In this document: positions 1 to 8,688 of the stretch, one piece after another
Numbering within the stretch: the first letter of the stretch is position 1
Layout: each line of letters begins with the position of its first letter
Origin: Gillisella taibaishanensis
GTDB lineage: Bacteria > Pseudomonadota > Alphaproteobacteria > Rhizobiales > Rhizobiaceae
Direction: 5' to 3'
NCBI RefSeq assembly: GCF_001938985.1
Contig: NZ_MKIN01000018.1
Coordinates: 124,001-188,000, forward strand
Length of the DNA: 64,000 bases
Notes under the pieces: generated by a model
Seen by the model: the letters and a program-made list of their open reading frames with translations, nothing else
Told to the model about the DNA's origin: nothing
Databases searched by the model: none
Program-made: the position numbers and the translations under genes

Positions 1-2000
1 GCCGCGTGGCCGAGCGTATCGTTGATCTCCTTGAAACGGTCGAGGTCGAGATGCAGTATGGTGAAAAGCGGCCGGCTGGTTTGCGCCAGTACGGTCAATC
101 CATCCAGCGCCACATCCAGCTGGCGCCGGTTGGCAAGGCCGGTCAACGGGTCGTGCAGGGCGTTGAACTCGACGCGGTTCTTGGTCAATTCCAACTCGAT
201 ATTGCGTGCTTCGGCCTCGGCTTTCGCCTTGCGCAATTCCTCGGTCATCAACACATCGGCCGTTACGTCGAAGCTGACACCGACCAGTTTCTTCTGCCCG
301 GACCGGTCGCTATGAACCTGGCCGACAGAGCGCACCCAGCGGAAGGTGCCATTTTCCAGCAGAACCCTGACGGTGACGTTCAGCCGGGTTTGCTGCTCGA
401 TTGCCTCCCGGGATGCGGCGATGACAAGAGCGCGATCGTCGTCGTGAACGTGGCTCATCAACTTCAAGCCAGCTTCGCCTTCGCTTAGATCATGCACGTT
501 GTAGAGCTGGCGCATGCGCTCATCCCAAATCGTCCTGCCAGTGACGAAATCATGCTCCCAAATGCCGCATCCATAGGAATCGAGTGCCAGTTCAAACCGG
601 TAGGACAGGCTTTCCAGCTGCTGTTCGCGGGTCGAAAGTTCGTCCAGCGCCAGTTCCAGTTCGGCATTCTTGATGTCGGAACTTTCCTTGGCGGCACGCA
701 GATCGTCCCGCATGGCGATGTCAGCGGTGATGTTCCAGACCAGGCCGATCACGGGGCTTCCCGGCAATGGCTGGGCCTCGTCGCCTTCGTTTGCCGCTCC
801 ATCCAGCCTGCTGCCGACCGAGCGTACGTGACGTACCGCGCCGCCTTCGATCATCACCCGATAATCATGGCTGTGCTCGCCCTGCCGGCATGCGTCGATA
901 TGTGCGACAACACTGGCTCGGTCATCAGGATGGATAGACGCCAGCCAATCCTCGACGGACTGGTCAAGGGTGTCTCGCTGGTATGATCCGTGCAACCGTG
1001 CTGCGCGTCCGTCCAGCTTGATCCTGTCGTCGCTGTCTTCCAGCTCCCACATGCCGATCTTGGAATTGTCCATTGCCAGTTGGAAACGCCGCGTCAGCGC
1101 CTGATATTTGTCCTCGCTCGCCCGCAATTGCCGCAGCCGCCGTGCCCGTGACAGGACCAGCACTGCCATGCCGGCAAGCGGCGCCGCAAAAGCCAGATCG
1201 GCAGCCACGAGAGCCAGGACGAAACTGCCGAAATCCGGCGGCAATTGCCGCCAACCCGCCTTCGGATGGCCGAAAATTTGCAGCGAGCCGGAATCGAATG
1301 CAAGCGTCGATATTTCCGGCCCGTAACGGATGACGCCGGGATTGCCGAAGATCGGATAGCTGCCGGTTGCGGTCTTGGCGGTGACGAAGAAATCGGTGGT
1401 AGAACCCGCCGCCTTCGGAAGGTTCAGACTGTCGGAGAGGGCCGACTCGATGAATTTGCCGGTGTCGAGCACGGCATGAACCTGGATCGGCTCCGGTCCG
1501 GCCGCATCATGAACTTCCAGGTCCAGCTGTAAATGGCCGTTATCGAGCAATTTTACCTGGGTTTCGCCATCGAGATCGATGGACATGCCGCTTGAGGCTG
1601 AAAGTCCCTGCGGCGTCCAGACCTGTTCGACGGCAGCACCGCGCGCCAAGGCAATGGATTTGAATTCCGGCTTTTCCTGCAGAATGCCGCGGATCAGCCC
1701 TTCCGTCTGGGCCGAGGCAAGCGCGTTGGGCATTGGCCTCAGTGCATCGGCCAGATGGCGCAATGTCTGGAAATCCTCCTGGGTTCTGTGGGCCATCAAC
1801 ACCCGCAGTTCCTGCAGATCCGCCCGCACCTCCTGGCGCAGCGCAACGCGGTGGTTGGCGAAATTGAGATAGCCGATATAGGCAAACAGGCAGGTCAAAA
1901 ACACGAAGGCCAGGCTCAAAAGAGTGACAAGCCATCGATGCGGTCGGCCCGCTTGGCCGGTTGCGTGTCCCATCACGTCCAATGTCATCTGTTTCAGCAC
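1..2000 (-). CDS. Membrane-bound PAS-PAS-GGDEF sensor protein, C-terminus outside window
   Basis: This is a probable diguanylate cyclase, a signalling enzyme that makes cyclic di-GMP from GTP. Visible in order are one N-terminal membrane helix (about residues 20-42), a periplasmic sensor region of about 210 residues, a second helix (about 255-280), two PAS domains (about 297-418 and 463-577; HPDDR in the first), then the start of a GGDEF domain with HDPLTGLANRR and DLDRFKEINDTLGH. The GGDEF signature itself lies beyond position 1, so activity cannot be judged and an EAL domain could follow. The GTG start at 2000 is chosen because GGGGACGG lies just upstream; an in-frame ATG at 1988 is the alternative. 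Domain calls are from sequence; ligand and output are unknown. Confidence 0.85.
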   Translation of the reverse strand, partial: MLKQMTLDVMGHATGQAGRPHRWLVTLLSLAFVFLTCLFAYIGYLNFANHRVALRQEVRADLQELRVLMAHRTQEDFQTLRHLADALRPMPNALASAQTEGLIRGILQEKPEFKSIALARGAAVEQVWTPQGLSASSGMSIDLDGETQVKLLDNGHLQLDLEVHDAAGPEPIQVHAVLDTGKFIESALSDSLNLPKAAGSTTDFFVTAKTATGSYPIFGNPGVIRYGPEISTLAFDSGSLQIFGHPKAGWRQLPPDFGSFVLALVAADLAFAAPLAGMAVLVLSRARRLRQLRASEDKYQALTRRFQLAMDNSKIGMWELEDSDDRIKLDGRAARLHGSYQRDTLDQSVEDWLASIHPDDRASVVAHIDACRQGEHSHDYRVMIEGGAVRHVRSVGSRLDGAANEGDEAQPLPGSPVIGLVWNITADIAMRDDLRAAKESSDIKNAELELALDELSTREQQLESLSYRFELALDSYGCGIWEHDFVTGRTIWDERMRQLYNVHDLSEGEAGLKLMSHVHDDDRALVIAASREAIEQQTRLNVTVRVLLENGTFRWVRSVGQVHSDRSGQKKLVGVSFDVTADVLMTEELRKAKAEAEARNIELELTKNRVEFNALHDPLTGLANRRQLDVALDGLTVLAQTSRPLFTILHLDLDRFKEINDTLGHA

Positions 2001-2457
2001 GTTTACCCGTCCCCGCCAAAATCCCCATCGCGATCATCAGCCGCCAGTCGCCCCAATGATGGAGCGAGGTTGCCGGACGAACGCGATAATGGGGCCACGT
2101 GCTCCGACAACCGCCCAATCCGGCGTCTTTTTGCCGGAGCCGGATGCAATACCCCGAGCCCAAGTTATTCTTGTGCATATTAATTTAGCATTTATGCACT
2201 TCGTGGCGGTCCCGTTTTCGGTCGATATCGTCAACAAAGGATGACGAAGGGATCTAACCTGCCGTTTAACGGGGATGACCCACTTAAGGCTGGGAAGAGA
2301 GGGCCGATTCTGCCTCGGTGCGTCTTGATCGGCGGGGGGAAACCGGCCAACATCGACGTTATCGATGGAAATGAGGTGTGCGGGGAAAATTCCGCCACAT
2401 TCGGAGGCTTACTTGCAGACAGGTGTCGATTCTGGAACGAGAATGAGGGTAGGAATC
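2001..2457. other. Gene-free interval between GGDEF protein and DUF1344 gene
   Basis: About 457 bases separate the divergently transcribed GGDEF-protein gene and the DUF1344 gene. Several short open frames occur on both strands but none has a convincing ribosome site or coding-like composition. The part around 2170-2200 is locally AT-rich and may carry the promoter for one or both genes. No clear palindrome, terminator or RNA gene was recognised. Confidence 0.4.
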
Positions 2458-2718
2458 ATGGGTTTCCTGATCGCAATGCTGATGACGGCAATCAGCCTGT
2501 TTGCGCCGATCAATGCCTTTGCCCAGAGCGACGACGTCGAGTCGACCATCAAGGCCGTCAGCACGGAAAAGCTGACCGTGACGCTTGACGATGGTAAAAC
2601 CTACTCGGTTCCCGCCGAGTTCAACTTCGATGGTTTGACCCCGGGCGTAAAGGTCGTCGTTTATTACACGGTTGTCGATGGCAAGCGGGTGGTGGACGAT
2701 CTACAGGTCGTCAACTAG
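2458..2718 (+). CDS. DUF1344 family secreted small protein
   Basis: This 86-residue protein belongs to the DUF1344 family found mainly in rhizobia; its function is not known. Residues 1-24 form a signal peptide ending near NAFAQ, so the mature protein of about 62 residues should be periplasmic. The mature part is a compact beta-rich domain with the segment KAVSTEKLTVTLDDGKTYSV, resembling a small OB- or SH3-like fold. The start at 2458 is preferred because GAGGGTAGG lies just upstream; ATG at 2443 and a far upstream ATG are in frame but less well placed. It stands alone and converges on the phosphatase gene. Confidence 0.8.
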   Translation: MGFLIAMLMTAISLFAPINAFAQSDDVESTIKAVSTEKLTVTLDDGKTYSVPAEFNFDGLTPGVKVVVYYTVVDGKRVVDDLQVVN

Positions 2719-2814
2719 ACGGTTCTGGCAAGATTGCTTCGCGGCTGTGCTGCCTGAACGCTTCGCCACAGCAAAAACGCGCGGATCTGTGTTTCATATC
2801 ATGATGGGAAAGGC

Positions 2815-3405
2815 TTACAGCCACGTCAGTTGATTGTTCTCGACATCGACGAGCAGAATGCGGTCTTGCGGAACGCCCATGGTTGCAGCCTCCTCTACGT
2901 CGACATTGCCGACCAGACGAAACAGGCTGCGAATGATGCCGCCATGGGTGACGGCAACGGTCGGCCGATTGACCGAAGCAAGCCAGGCGCCAGTGCGCCA
3001 GGACAAAATCTCGTAGCTTTCTGCATTTTGCCCGGGAGCGATGAAATCCCACTTGCCCCTGGAGCGTTGCTTGACCCGGTCGGGAAACAGTTGTTTCAAC
3101 TCCGCGGTGGTATGACCTTCCCAGTCGCCGAAACAGATTTCCTTCAGCCGATCGTCGGTCCGGTAAGCCTCGGGATCGAGACCCATTTCTGTGCGCACCC
3201 GCTGCATGGTTTCGCGGGTCCGCCCAAGCGGGGAGGCGACAAAGTCGAAGCTGGAAACGGTATCCCCGAGCACATGGGCAAGCGTTTCGCCATTGCGCAT
3301 CGCCTGGCCACGGCCAGTTGCGTTCAGGGGAATGTCAGTCTGGCCCTGGAAGCGGCCTTCGGCATTCCAGTCCGTCTGCCCGTGACGAATGACGTATAAC
3401 ACCAC
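2815..3405 (-). CDS. Histidine phosphatase family protein (phosphoglycerate-mutase-like)
   Basis: This cytoplasmic phosphatase of 196 residues belongs to the histidine phosphatase superfamily. The phospho-accepting histidine sits in YVIRHGQTDWN near the N-terminus, and the second catalytic histidine in VTHGGIIRS near residue 155. The family covers small-molecule phosphatases and cofactor-dependent phosphoglycerate mutases, so the substrate cannot be named. The GTG start at 3405 follows GGAGGG by ten bases; the longer frame would run back into fabI. It begins 26 bases after the fabI stop on the same strand and is probably co-transcribed with it. Confidence 0.88.
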   Translation of the reverse strand: MVLYVIRHGQTDWNAEGRFQGQTDIPLNATGRGQAMRNGETLAHVLGDTVSSFDFVASPLGRTRETMQRVRTEMGLDPEAYRTDDRLKEICFGDWEGHTTAELKQLFPDRVKQRSRGKWDFIAPGQNAESYEILSWRTGAWLASVNRPTVAVTHGGIIRSLFRLVGNVDVEEAATMGVPQDRILLVDVENNQLTWL

Positions 3406-3431
3406 GGCAGACGAACCCTCCTGAATGCGAT

Positions 3432-4250
3432 TTAGTCCTTGACCACCGAAATATCGGGGGCGTCGACGGACTTCATGCCGACGGTGTGATAACCGCAATC
3501 GACATGATGAACTTCGCCGGTGACGCCGCTGGACAGGTCCGACAGCAGATAGAGGCCGGATGTGCCGACTTCACCGATCGATACGTTGCGCTTCAGCGGC
3601 GAGTTATACTCGTTCCACTTCAGGATATAGCGGAAATCGCCGATGCCGGAGGCGGCCAGCGTCTTGACCGGACCGGCCGAGATGGCATTGACGCGGATGC
3701 CGCGCTTGCCCATGTCGACGGCGAGGTAACGAACGCTCGCTTCGAGCGCTGCCTTGGCCACGCCCATGACGTTGTAATTCGGCATGACCTTTTCAGCGCC
3801 GTAATAGGTCAGGGTCAGCAGCGATCCGCCGTCGTTCAGGATGGCTTCCGCGCGCTTGGCGATCGCAGTGAACGAGTAGACCGAGATATCCATGGTCCGG
3901 GCGAAATTTTCGCGGGTGGTGTCGAGATAGCGGCCGGTCAGCTCATCCTTGTCCGAGAAGGCGATGGCATGCACGACGAAGTCGATCTTGCCCCACTTGT
4001 CCTCGACATTCTTGAAAACGGCGTCGACGCTGTCGAGATCGGTGACGTCGCAATCGCCAGCCAAAAAGCCGTCGAGTTCCTGCACCAGCGGTTCGACCCG
4101 CTTCTTCAACGCGTCACCCTGCCATGTCAGCGCGATTTCGGCCCCGGCATCCCGGCAGGCCTTCGCAATACCCCATGCGATCGAACGATTGTTGGCAACA
4201 CCCATGATGATGCCACGTTTGCCTGCCATGAGGCCCGAAATATGAGCCAT
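3432..4250 (-). CDS. fabI: Enoyl-[acyl-carrier-protein] reductase (NADH)
   Basis: FabI performs the last reduction of each fatty-acid elongation cycle, turning trans-2-enoyl-ACP into acyl-ACP with NADH in the cytoplasm. The 272-residue protein has the family's normal length. Visible are the nucleotide-binding start GLMAGKRGIIMGVANNRSIA, the catalytic Tyr-x6-Lys pair in YNVMGVAK, and the SAGPVKTLAASGI segment. The ATG at 4250 follows GGGAGC. Rhizobia often carry two fabI copies; this one is next to a histidine phosphatase and a dnaJ-like gene, not with fabA/fabB, so it is probably the second copy (inference). It is the presumed first gene of a two-gene unit with the phosphatase. Confidence 0.96.
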   Translation of the reverse strand: MAHISGLMAGKRGIIMGVANNRSIAWGIAKACRDAGAEIALTWQGDALKKRVEPLVQELDGFLAGDCDVTDLDSVDAVFKNVEDKWGKIDFVVHAIAFSDKDELTGRYLDTTRENFARTMDISVYSFTAIAKRAEAILNDGGSLLTLTYYGAEKVMPNYNVMGVAKAALEASVRYLAVDMGKRGIRVNAISAGPVKTLAASGIGDFRYILKWNEYNSPLKRNVSIGEVGTSGLYLLSDLSSGVTGEVHHVDCGYHTVGMKSVDAPDISVVKD

Positions 4251-4540
4251 TATTTGCTCCCTGAGACTTAACTTGAACCTGCCTATCGCATAGGCCGATG
4301 CGCGGTTCAAGCTGTGCCCCACCTGTCTTGGTGGGTGCAGGGCAACAAATACTGTTAGGAACCGTAACAAAGGGTGTGGCTATCGCCGTGTGATTGCTGG
4401 AGAAATTGGCTTTCCCCGTCAATTTTCCGGGGGGCGAAATCCTCAGGCCTTTCGGTTCACTTCCGACATTGACCGGTCTTGCTGCGTCGCGCCAGCATGT
4501 CAGCGTCCTGGCAAGCCTGCCTCTGTCAGTGCTTCAAGCG

Positions 4541-5830
4541 CTACAGGAAAAGCCCGTGCTTCATGACTTTCATCAGATCGGTGACCTTTTCGTCTGGTTT
4601 TTCCCAGAGCACGACGCGAATTTCCACCACAAGCGCGCCGCACTCGTCTGGCCCGCTCGGCAGGCCTTCGCCCTCGATTCGGATGCTCTGGTCCGAGCCG
4701 GTCCAGGCTGGGACCGTGAAGGTCAGCGGCCCGCGCGGCCCCTCGATCGTGGTTTCGCAGCCGAGCACGGCATCTTCCAGCTTGACCGGCGCCACACAAT
4801 GAATGTCGTAGCCGTCCACGCTGAATGTGGGGCTTTTCAAAACGCGCAGCGTTACCAGCACATCGCCGGTCTGCATGTTCGGCACTTTCAGCCCCTTGCC
4901 GGATAGCCGGGCAATGCTGCCATCGGTATGGCCCGGTTCCAGCCACACGCGCACTTCGCGTCCGTCGCTGAGCTGCACCGTAATGATATTTTGCTGCAAA
5001 AGGTCATCGATGGCGATGGTGGCTTCCACCATGATGTCGGGCGCCTTCTCCAGGACAGGCGCCGGCTTGCGGATGCGTCGCACCAGCGAACTGATCAGAC
5101 CGAGAACCGGAATGGCAAAGCCCCGAGAGCGATTGCCTTCATCTGCATGCTCTTCCTCGCGCCGCGCCTCCTGGGCGGCAAAAATCTTGGCGGCCGCGTC
5201 TTCGGCCGCGTCAGGACCAGCCGGCTGAGCTTGAGGTTGGCTCTGCGGCTGACTTTGGTTTTGAGTCTGAGCTTGGCTTTGGGCCTGACCGCTGCTCTCG
5301 GGCGCAGTCTTGGTCTGATCCGGTCTGGCGGAAGGAGACGTGGAAGCCGAAGCCGGCCTTGTGCTCGCCTGCGCCTTGGTTGCGTCCGCAGAGGCGTCAG
5401 CGGCCTGGGCTTCGGCCGATTTGGCCCGCGCGCGCGCCGCCTCCACCTTGGTGTTCAGCACTTCCGCAGCTTTTTCCGCCTTGGCCTTTTCCGCTTCGAT
5501 CCGGGCTAGTTCAGCCATGACCCGCTCGGCATTCGCTTTGGCCTGGCGGGCGCGTTCGGCGGCGGCACGGGCTTCTTCGCGCTGCTGCATAATCGTCTGT
5601 TCGCGTTTCATGGCGTCCATTTTCGAGCGTTGCTGGTCATAGCGGCTGCGCTTGCTGGGATCCTTCAGCAGGTCATAGGCCTGACCGATCTCGGCAAACC
5701 TCTGAGTCGCGGTCGGGTCCTCCCGGTTCTGGTCGGGATGGGAGGACTTCGCCTTGGCGCGCCAGGCTGCCTTGATTTCTTCGGCGCCGGCATCGCGCTG
5801 GACGCCGAGAATGGAGTAGGGATCACGCAT
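4541..5830 (-). CDS. DnaJ-family molecular chaperone (CbpA-like)
   Basis: This is a 429-residue J-domain co-chaperone that should stimulate an Hsp70 (DnaK). Residues 1-65 are a J domain starting MRDPYSILGVQRDAGAEEIK, with the HPD motif in KSSHPDQNRED. A long helical, charged and then Gln/Ala/Ser-rich low-complexity linker (about 70-220, with QSQAQTQNQSQ-type repeats) joins it to a C-terminal DnaJ substrate-binding region (about 280-429) with GRE VRVWLEPGHTDG and GCETTIEGPRGPLTFTVP. There is no zinc-finger domain, so it is CbpA-like and not a canonical DnaJ. The start at 5830 follows GGTTGGTGG. It lies 290 bases upstream of fabI on the same strand. Confidence 0.9.
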   Translation of the reverse strand: MRDPYSILGVQRDAGAEEIKAAWRAKAKSSHPDQNREDPTATQRFAEIGQAYDLLKDPSKRSRYDQQRSKMDAMKREQTIMQQREEARAAAERARQAKANAERVMAELARIEAEKAKAEKAAEVLNTKVEAARARAKSAEAQAADASADATKAQASTRPASASTSPSARPDQTKTAPESSGQAQSQAQTQNQSQPQSQPQAQPAGPDAAEDAAAKIFAAQEARREEEHADEGNRSRGFAIPVLGLISSLVRRIRKPAPVLEKAPDIMVEATIAIDDLLQQNIITVQLSDGREVRVWLEPGHTDGSIARLSGKGLKVPNMQTGDVLVTLRVLKSPTFSVDGYDIHCVAPVKLEDAVLGCETTIEGPRGPLTFTVPAWTGSDQSIRIEGEGLPSGPDECGALVVEIRVVLWEKPDEKVTDLMKVMKHGLFL

Positions 5831-6244
5831 TTTACCACCAACCAAATACAAAAGCGGTTCAACAGAGATCTGTCCGGGAAACGGATATGCGGCCAAAACG
5901 GTTCGCGAACTGCCGTAACACTTCCAATCTGATGCAGATCATTCAAGGCAAAAGAGGGCTGCCTGAGAATCTCCGCAGAAAGGTGAATCATTCACAAACA
6001 TCAGCGGCAAGAATTGTTGCTATCCAAACTGCCGTGGGACATCGCTATATTAAGAACGAGATGCTAACCAGAGGTTACCCCTTACAAGCAATTCAAGAAA
6101 TGTACGATTTTAGTACACAGCCTGCGCCTACGGCTTAGCCCTGAAATTCCAGTCGATTATGGAATTACGCCGTTAGGCGCTGTGCCGCCAGGACACTAGC
6201 CGTGCCGTTGCGCTCTATCTTGAGCAACATGCGGAGGTGGATTG
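5831..6244. other. Gene-free interval upstream of dnaJ-like gene
   Basis: About 414 bases with no convincing gene. An 83-codon plus-strand frame (5887-6138) lacks a ribosome site and has no recognisable family. Around 6020-6055 there is a promoter-like arrangement (TTGTTG followed at about 17-20 bases by TATATT) pointing rightward into a segment with small inverted repeats, so a small RNA is possible but unproven. The dnaJ-like promoter should lie near 5831-5930. Confidence 0.3.
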
Positions 6245-6709
6245 TCAGCTCTGCTGGTCGAAATTCACCAGCTGCCACTGGCCGTCGCCGGCCAGGCAGG
6301 TGCGGCCGTAGAACTTGGCCACTCCGTCATAGGCATGGCGGCTTGTGGTGAAGATGCGGCAGACGGTGCCGTTGCTGCGGTCTTCAGATATCGAGCTGAT
6401 CACGCCGGCGCTTCCGGTGGAGGTATTGGCCCAGGGAATGGGGCTTTGGCCGACTTTCTGCAGATCGGCGGAGGATACCGCATTGCGCACCGTATCCTGG
6501 TCGGAGCGCTTTTCAGGCTCCGTCTGAATGGTACCTGTGGAAATCGACCGATCCACCTTCGGCGACTGGCCGCTGAAGTCCATGACACCACCAACGCAGC
6601 CGGTGAGCATGAAGCCGGGCATGAGACAAAGCGCCGCCATTGCGACAAAACGACCGCTGGCGCGCCCGCGTCCCTTTCTGCATCGATCCGGCTTTGCTAT
6701 GTCTGTCAA
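6245..6709 (-). CDS. RT0821/Lpp0805-family surface lipoprotein
   Basis: This 154-residue exported protein resembles the RT0821/Lpp0805 family of alphaproteobacterial surface proteins of unknown function. A hydrophobic segment (about 22-37) ends in a lipobox, MLTGC, so the mature N-terminus should be a lipidated cysteine and the protein anchored to a membrane. The C-terminal part has the family-like pattern GTVCRIFTTSRHAYDGVAKFYGRTC with two cysteines that could pair. The TTG start at 6709 is supported by AGGACAGG just upstream; an ATG at 6640 would give a shorter, more typical lipoprotein signal. It is divergent from pdxH with a 62-base gap. Confidence 0.75.
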   Translation of the reverse strand: MTDIAKPDRCRKGRGRASGRFVAMAALCLMPGFMLTGCVGGVMDFSGQSPKVDRSISTGTIQTEPEKRSDQDTVRNAVSSADLQKVGQSPIPWANTSTGSAGVISSISEDRSNGTVCRIFTTSRHAYDGVAKFYGRTCLAGDGQWQLVNFDQQS

Positions 6710-6771
6710 GACCTGTCCTGTCCTTCAGGCGTCGGTTGAGACGCGCCAATATGCGGAGCATTTAACATAAT

Positions 6772-7392
6772 ATGTCGCAAAATGAGTTAACAACCGGTGA
6801 CTTTACCGAAGAGCATGAACCCTTTGGCTTGTTCGAAACGTGGCTGAGCGAGGCAAAGGCGTCCGAGATCAACGATCCCAATGCTGTCGCATTGGCGACA
6901 GTCGACGAAAGTGGCATGCCGAACGTGCGTATGGTGCTGTTGAAGGATTTCGATCAAAACGGCTTCGTCTTCTATACGAACTTCGAGAGCCAGAAGGGTA
7001 CGGAGATTCTCTCCCAAAAGAAAGCCGCCATGTGCTTCCATTGGAAATCCTTGCGCCGGCAGGTCAGGCTGCGCGGTGAAGTGGAGGTGGTATCCGACGC
7101 CGAAGCCGACGCCTATTACCAGACACGGCCGCTCGGCAGCCGCATCGGCGCCTGGGCCTCGAAACAGTCGCGGCCGCTGGAAAGCCGGTTTGCGCTTGAA
7201 AAAGCAGTGGCGGAATATACGGCGCGCTATGCGATCGGCACCATTCCGCGCCCGGACCACTGGTCCGGCTTCCGCATCAAGCCGCTGACCATCGAATTCT
7301 GGCGGGACGGCAAGTTCCGCCTGCATGACCGCATGGAGTTCCGCAGGAGCGCGGTCGGCGAAACCTGGTCCAAGGTACGCATGTATCCCTGA
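6772..7392 (+). CDS. pdxH: Pyridoxamine 5'-phosphate oxidase
   Basis: PdxH oxidises pyridoxamine or pyridoxine 5'-phosphate to pyridoxal 5'-phosphate with FMN and oxygen, in vitamin B6 synthesis and salvage. The 206-residue length is normal. Diagnostic segments are [20 protein letters not shown] (FMN and substrate contacts), [17 protein letters not shown], and the C-terminal [11 protein letters not shown] and [10 protein letters not shown]. The gene converges on the polysaccharide deacetylase gene with only 22 bases between stops. PLP made here could serve many enzymes, including threonine synthase encoded elsewhere in the window. Confidence 0.96.
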   Translation: MSQNELTTGDFTEEHEPFGLFETWLSEAKASEINDPNAVALATVDESGMPNVRMVLLKDFDQNGFVFYTNFESQKGTEILSQKKAAMCFHWKSLRRQVRLRGEVEVVSDAEADAYYQTRPLGSRIGAWASKQSRPLESRFALEKAVAEYTARYAIGTIPRPDHWSGFRIKPLTIEFWRDGKFRLHDRMEFRRSAVGETWSKVRMYP

Positions 7393-7414
7393 TGTATAGC
7401 AGGTGTCCGGTCGT

Positions 7415-8458
7415 TCAGGCCGGATGCCGGGAAGACAGCCGGAAGGGAATGCCGGATGCGAGCGTGCGCACCGCCGTCGCCGTCTGGAAGTGACCGTTCA
7501 AAGAAATCCGCGGCAGGGCGTGCAGCGCCCCGCCATGCCCGGGAAAGAGTGTCGAGGGCCGGGTGGTGACAGCGACGCGAAAGCCAGCTTCGCCCACCTG
7601 CGCGACGATCCGTTCGTCGACGCTGCGATGATCGCCATAGGGATAGGCGAAAGTCACCGGGCGTCGGCCGGTCAGTTTTTCCAGATAATCGGCCGGCTGC
7701 TCCAGTTCCTGGCGCACGGTGAAAGGACTGAGCCGCACCAGCCCGCGATGGCTGATCGTATGGGCTCCGAGGCTGACCAGCGGATGGGCGGCAAAGTCCG
7801 CAAGCTCGCTGGATGATAAAATTGCATCGTCAACCAGATGCGCGCTGTCGATGCCTTCGCCAAGCGCCACCCGGTCCAGCCAGGCGATGGCCGCCGTCTC
7901 GTCGCCAGCGGCGATGCGGCTTGCGATCCGCGCAAAGATCGACGCCTTGCGGGCAACGGTATCGGCCGGCAGAACATGCTGGCGACCGTCGATTTCAAAT
8001 TCCAGCCGGTCGACCTTTCGCACCAGCGCGGCCAGCGTCTCCCACCACAGGCCATGGCTGCGCTCGCTAAGGCCCTGGCAGACGAAGACGGTGAAGGGCG
8101 CCTCGAAGCGCTCGAACACCGGCAGCGCAAAATCGCGGCTGTTGCGATAGGCGTCATCGAGGGTAAAGGCAGCAAAGGGCCGTCCCGTGGGTCTCATCAG
8201 CCGGTCCGGCACGTCCTCCAGTCGAACGAACTCGTAGTTTTCCCGCCACAGTGCCCTGAGCGCCGTATCAAGAAATTTGGGCGTGATCTCCAGATGACGG
8301 TTGGGATCAGGCGCGCATGGACGATAGGGCCGGACTTGGTGCAGCGTGAAAATCGCGCCGAGGCCGCGCGCGTCGGGCATCACGCCAAGCCGCCGCAATA
8401 CTTCGGCTGCGGTTAGCCCGGCCGCAATCAGCCCATGCCTGAAACTCTTGCCATTCAT
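7415..8458 (-). CDS. Polysaccharide deacetylase family protein (NodB-homology domain)
   Basis: This 347-residue protein carries a NodB-type carbohydrate esterase 4 domain, a family that removes acetyl groups from polysaccharides or peptidoglycan. Motif 1 is in FAAFTLDDAYRNS (TxDDx), and the metal-binding His pair is in SLGAHTISHRGL (HxxxH); YPYGDHRSVD fits a later motif. The N-terminus (about 1-40) lacks a clear signal peptide. The start at 8458 gives a protein beginning near conserved sequence; a frame extends to 8518. Substrate is unknown. It is a single gene converging on pdxH. Confidence 0.85.
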   Translation of the reverse strand: MNGKSFRHGLIAAGLTAAEVLRRLGVMPDARGLGAIFTLHQVRPYRPCAPDPNRHLEITPKFLDTALRALWRENYEFVRLEDVPDRLMRPTGRPFAAFTLDDAYRNSRDFALPVFERFEAPFTVFVCQGLSERSHGLWWETLAALVRKVDRLEFEIDGRQHVLPADTVARKASIFARIASRIAAGDETAAIAWLDRVALGEGIDSAHLVDDAILSSSELADFAAHPLVSLGAHTISHRGLVRLSPFTVRQELEQPADYLEKLTGRRPVTFAYPYGDHRSVDERIVAQVGEAGFRVAVTTRPSTLFPGHGGALHALPRISLNGHFQTATAVRTLASGIPFRLSSRHPA

Positions 8459-8688
8459 GCGCCGCGTTCCCGCATCGACATCCAGAGGGGATACAGCGCC
8501 CCGCGTCTTATAGAACACGCATCAGACGCCGTAACACTTTAGATGGAGCTGGCCGGTAAGCCGCACGCCATCCATCCAGAGCCGGAGACCGGCCTGGCAT
8601 GTTCCATTTTAATCGCACCGATTTAACGAATTATCCAGTGTATCTATTTGGAACAGCAGGCTGTGGACAACGCGGGCGCGCTTCTGGA

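Noticed and set aside
5887..6138. 83-codon frame upstream of the dnaJ-like gene
   Set aside because: No ribosome site, no recognised family and it covers the probable dnaJ promoter.
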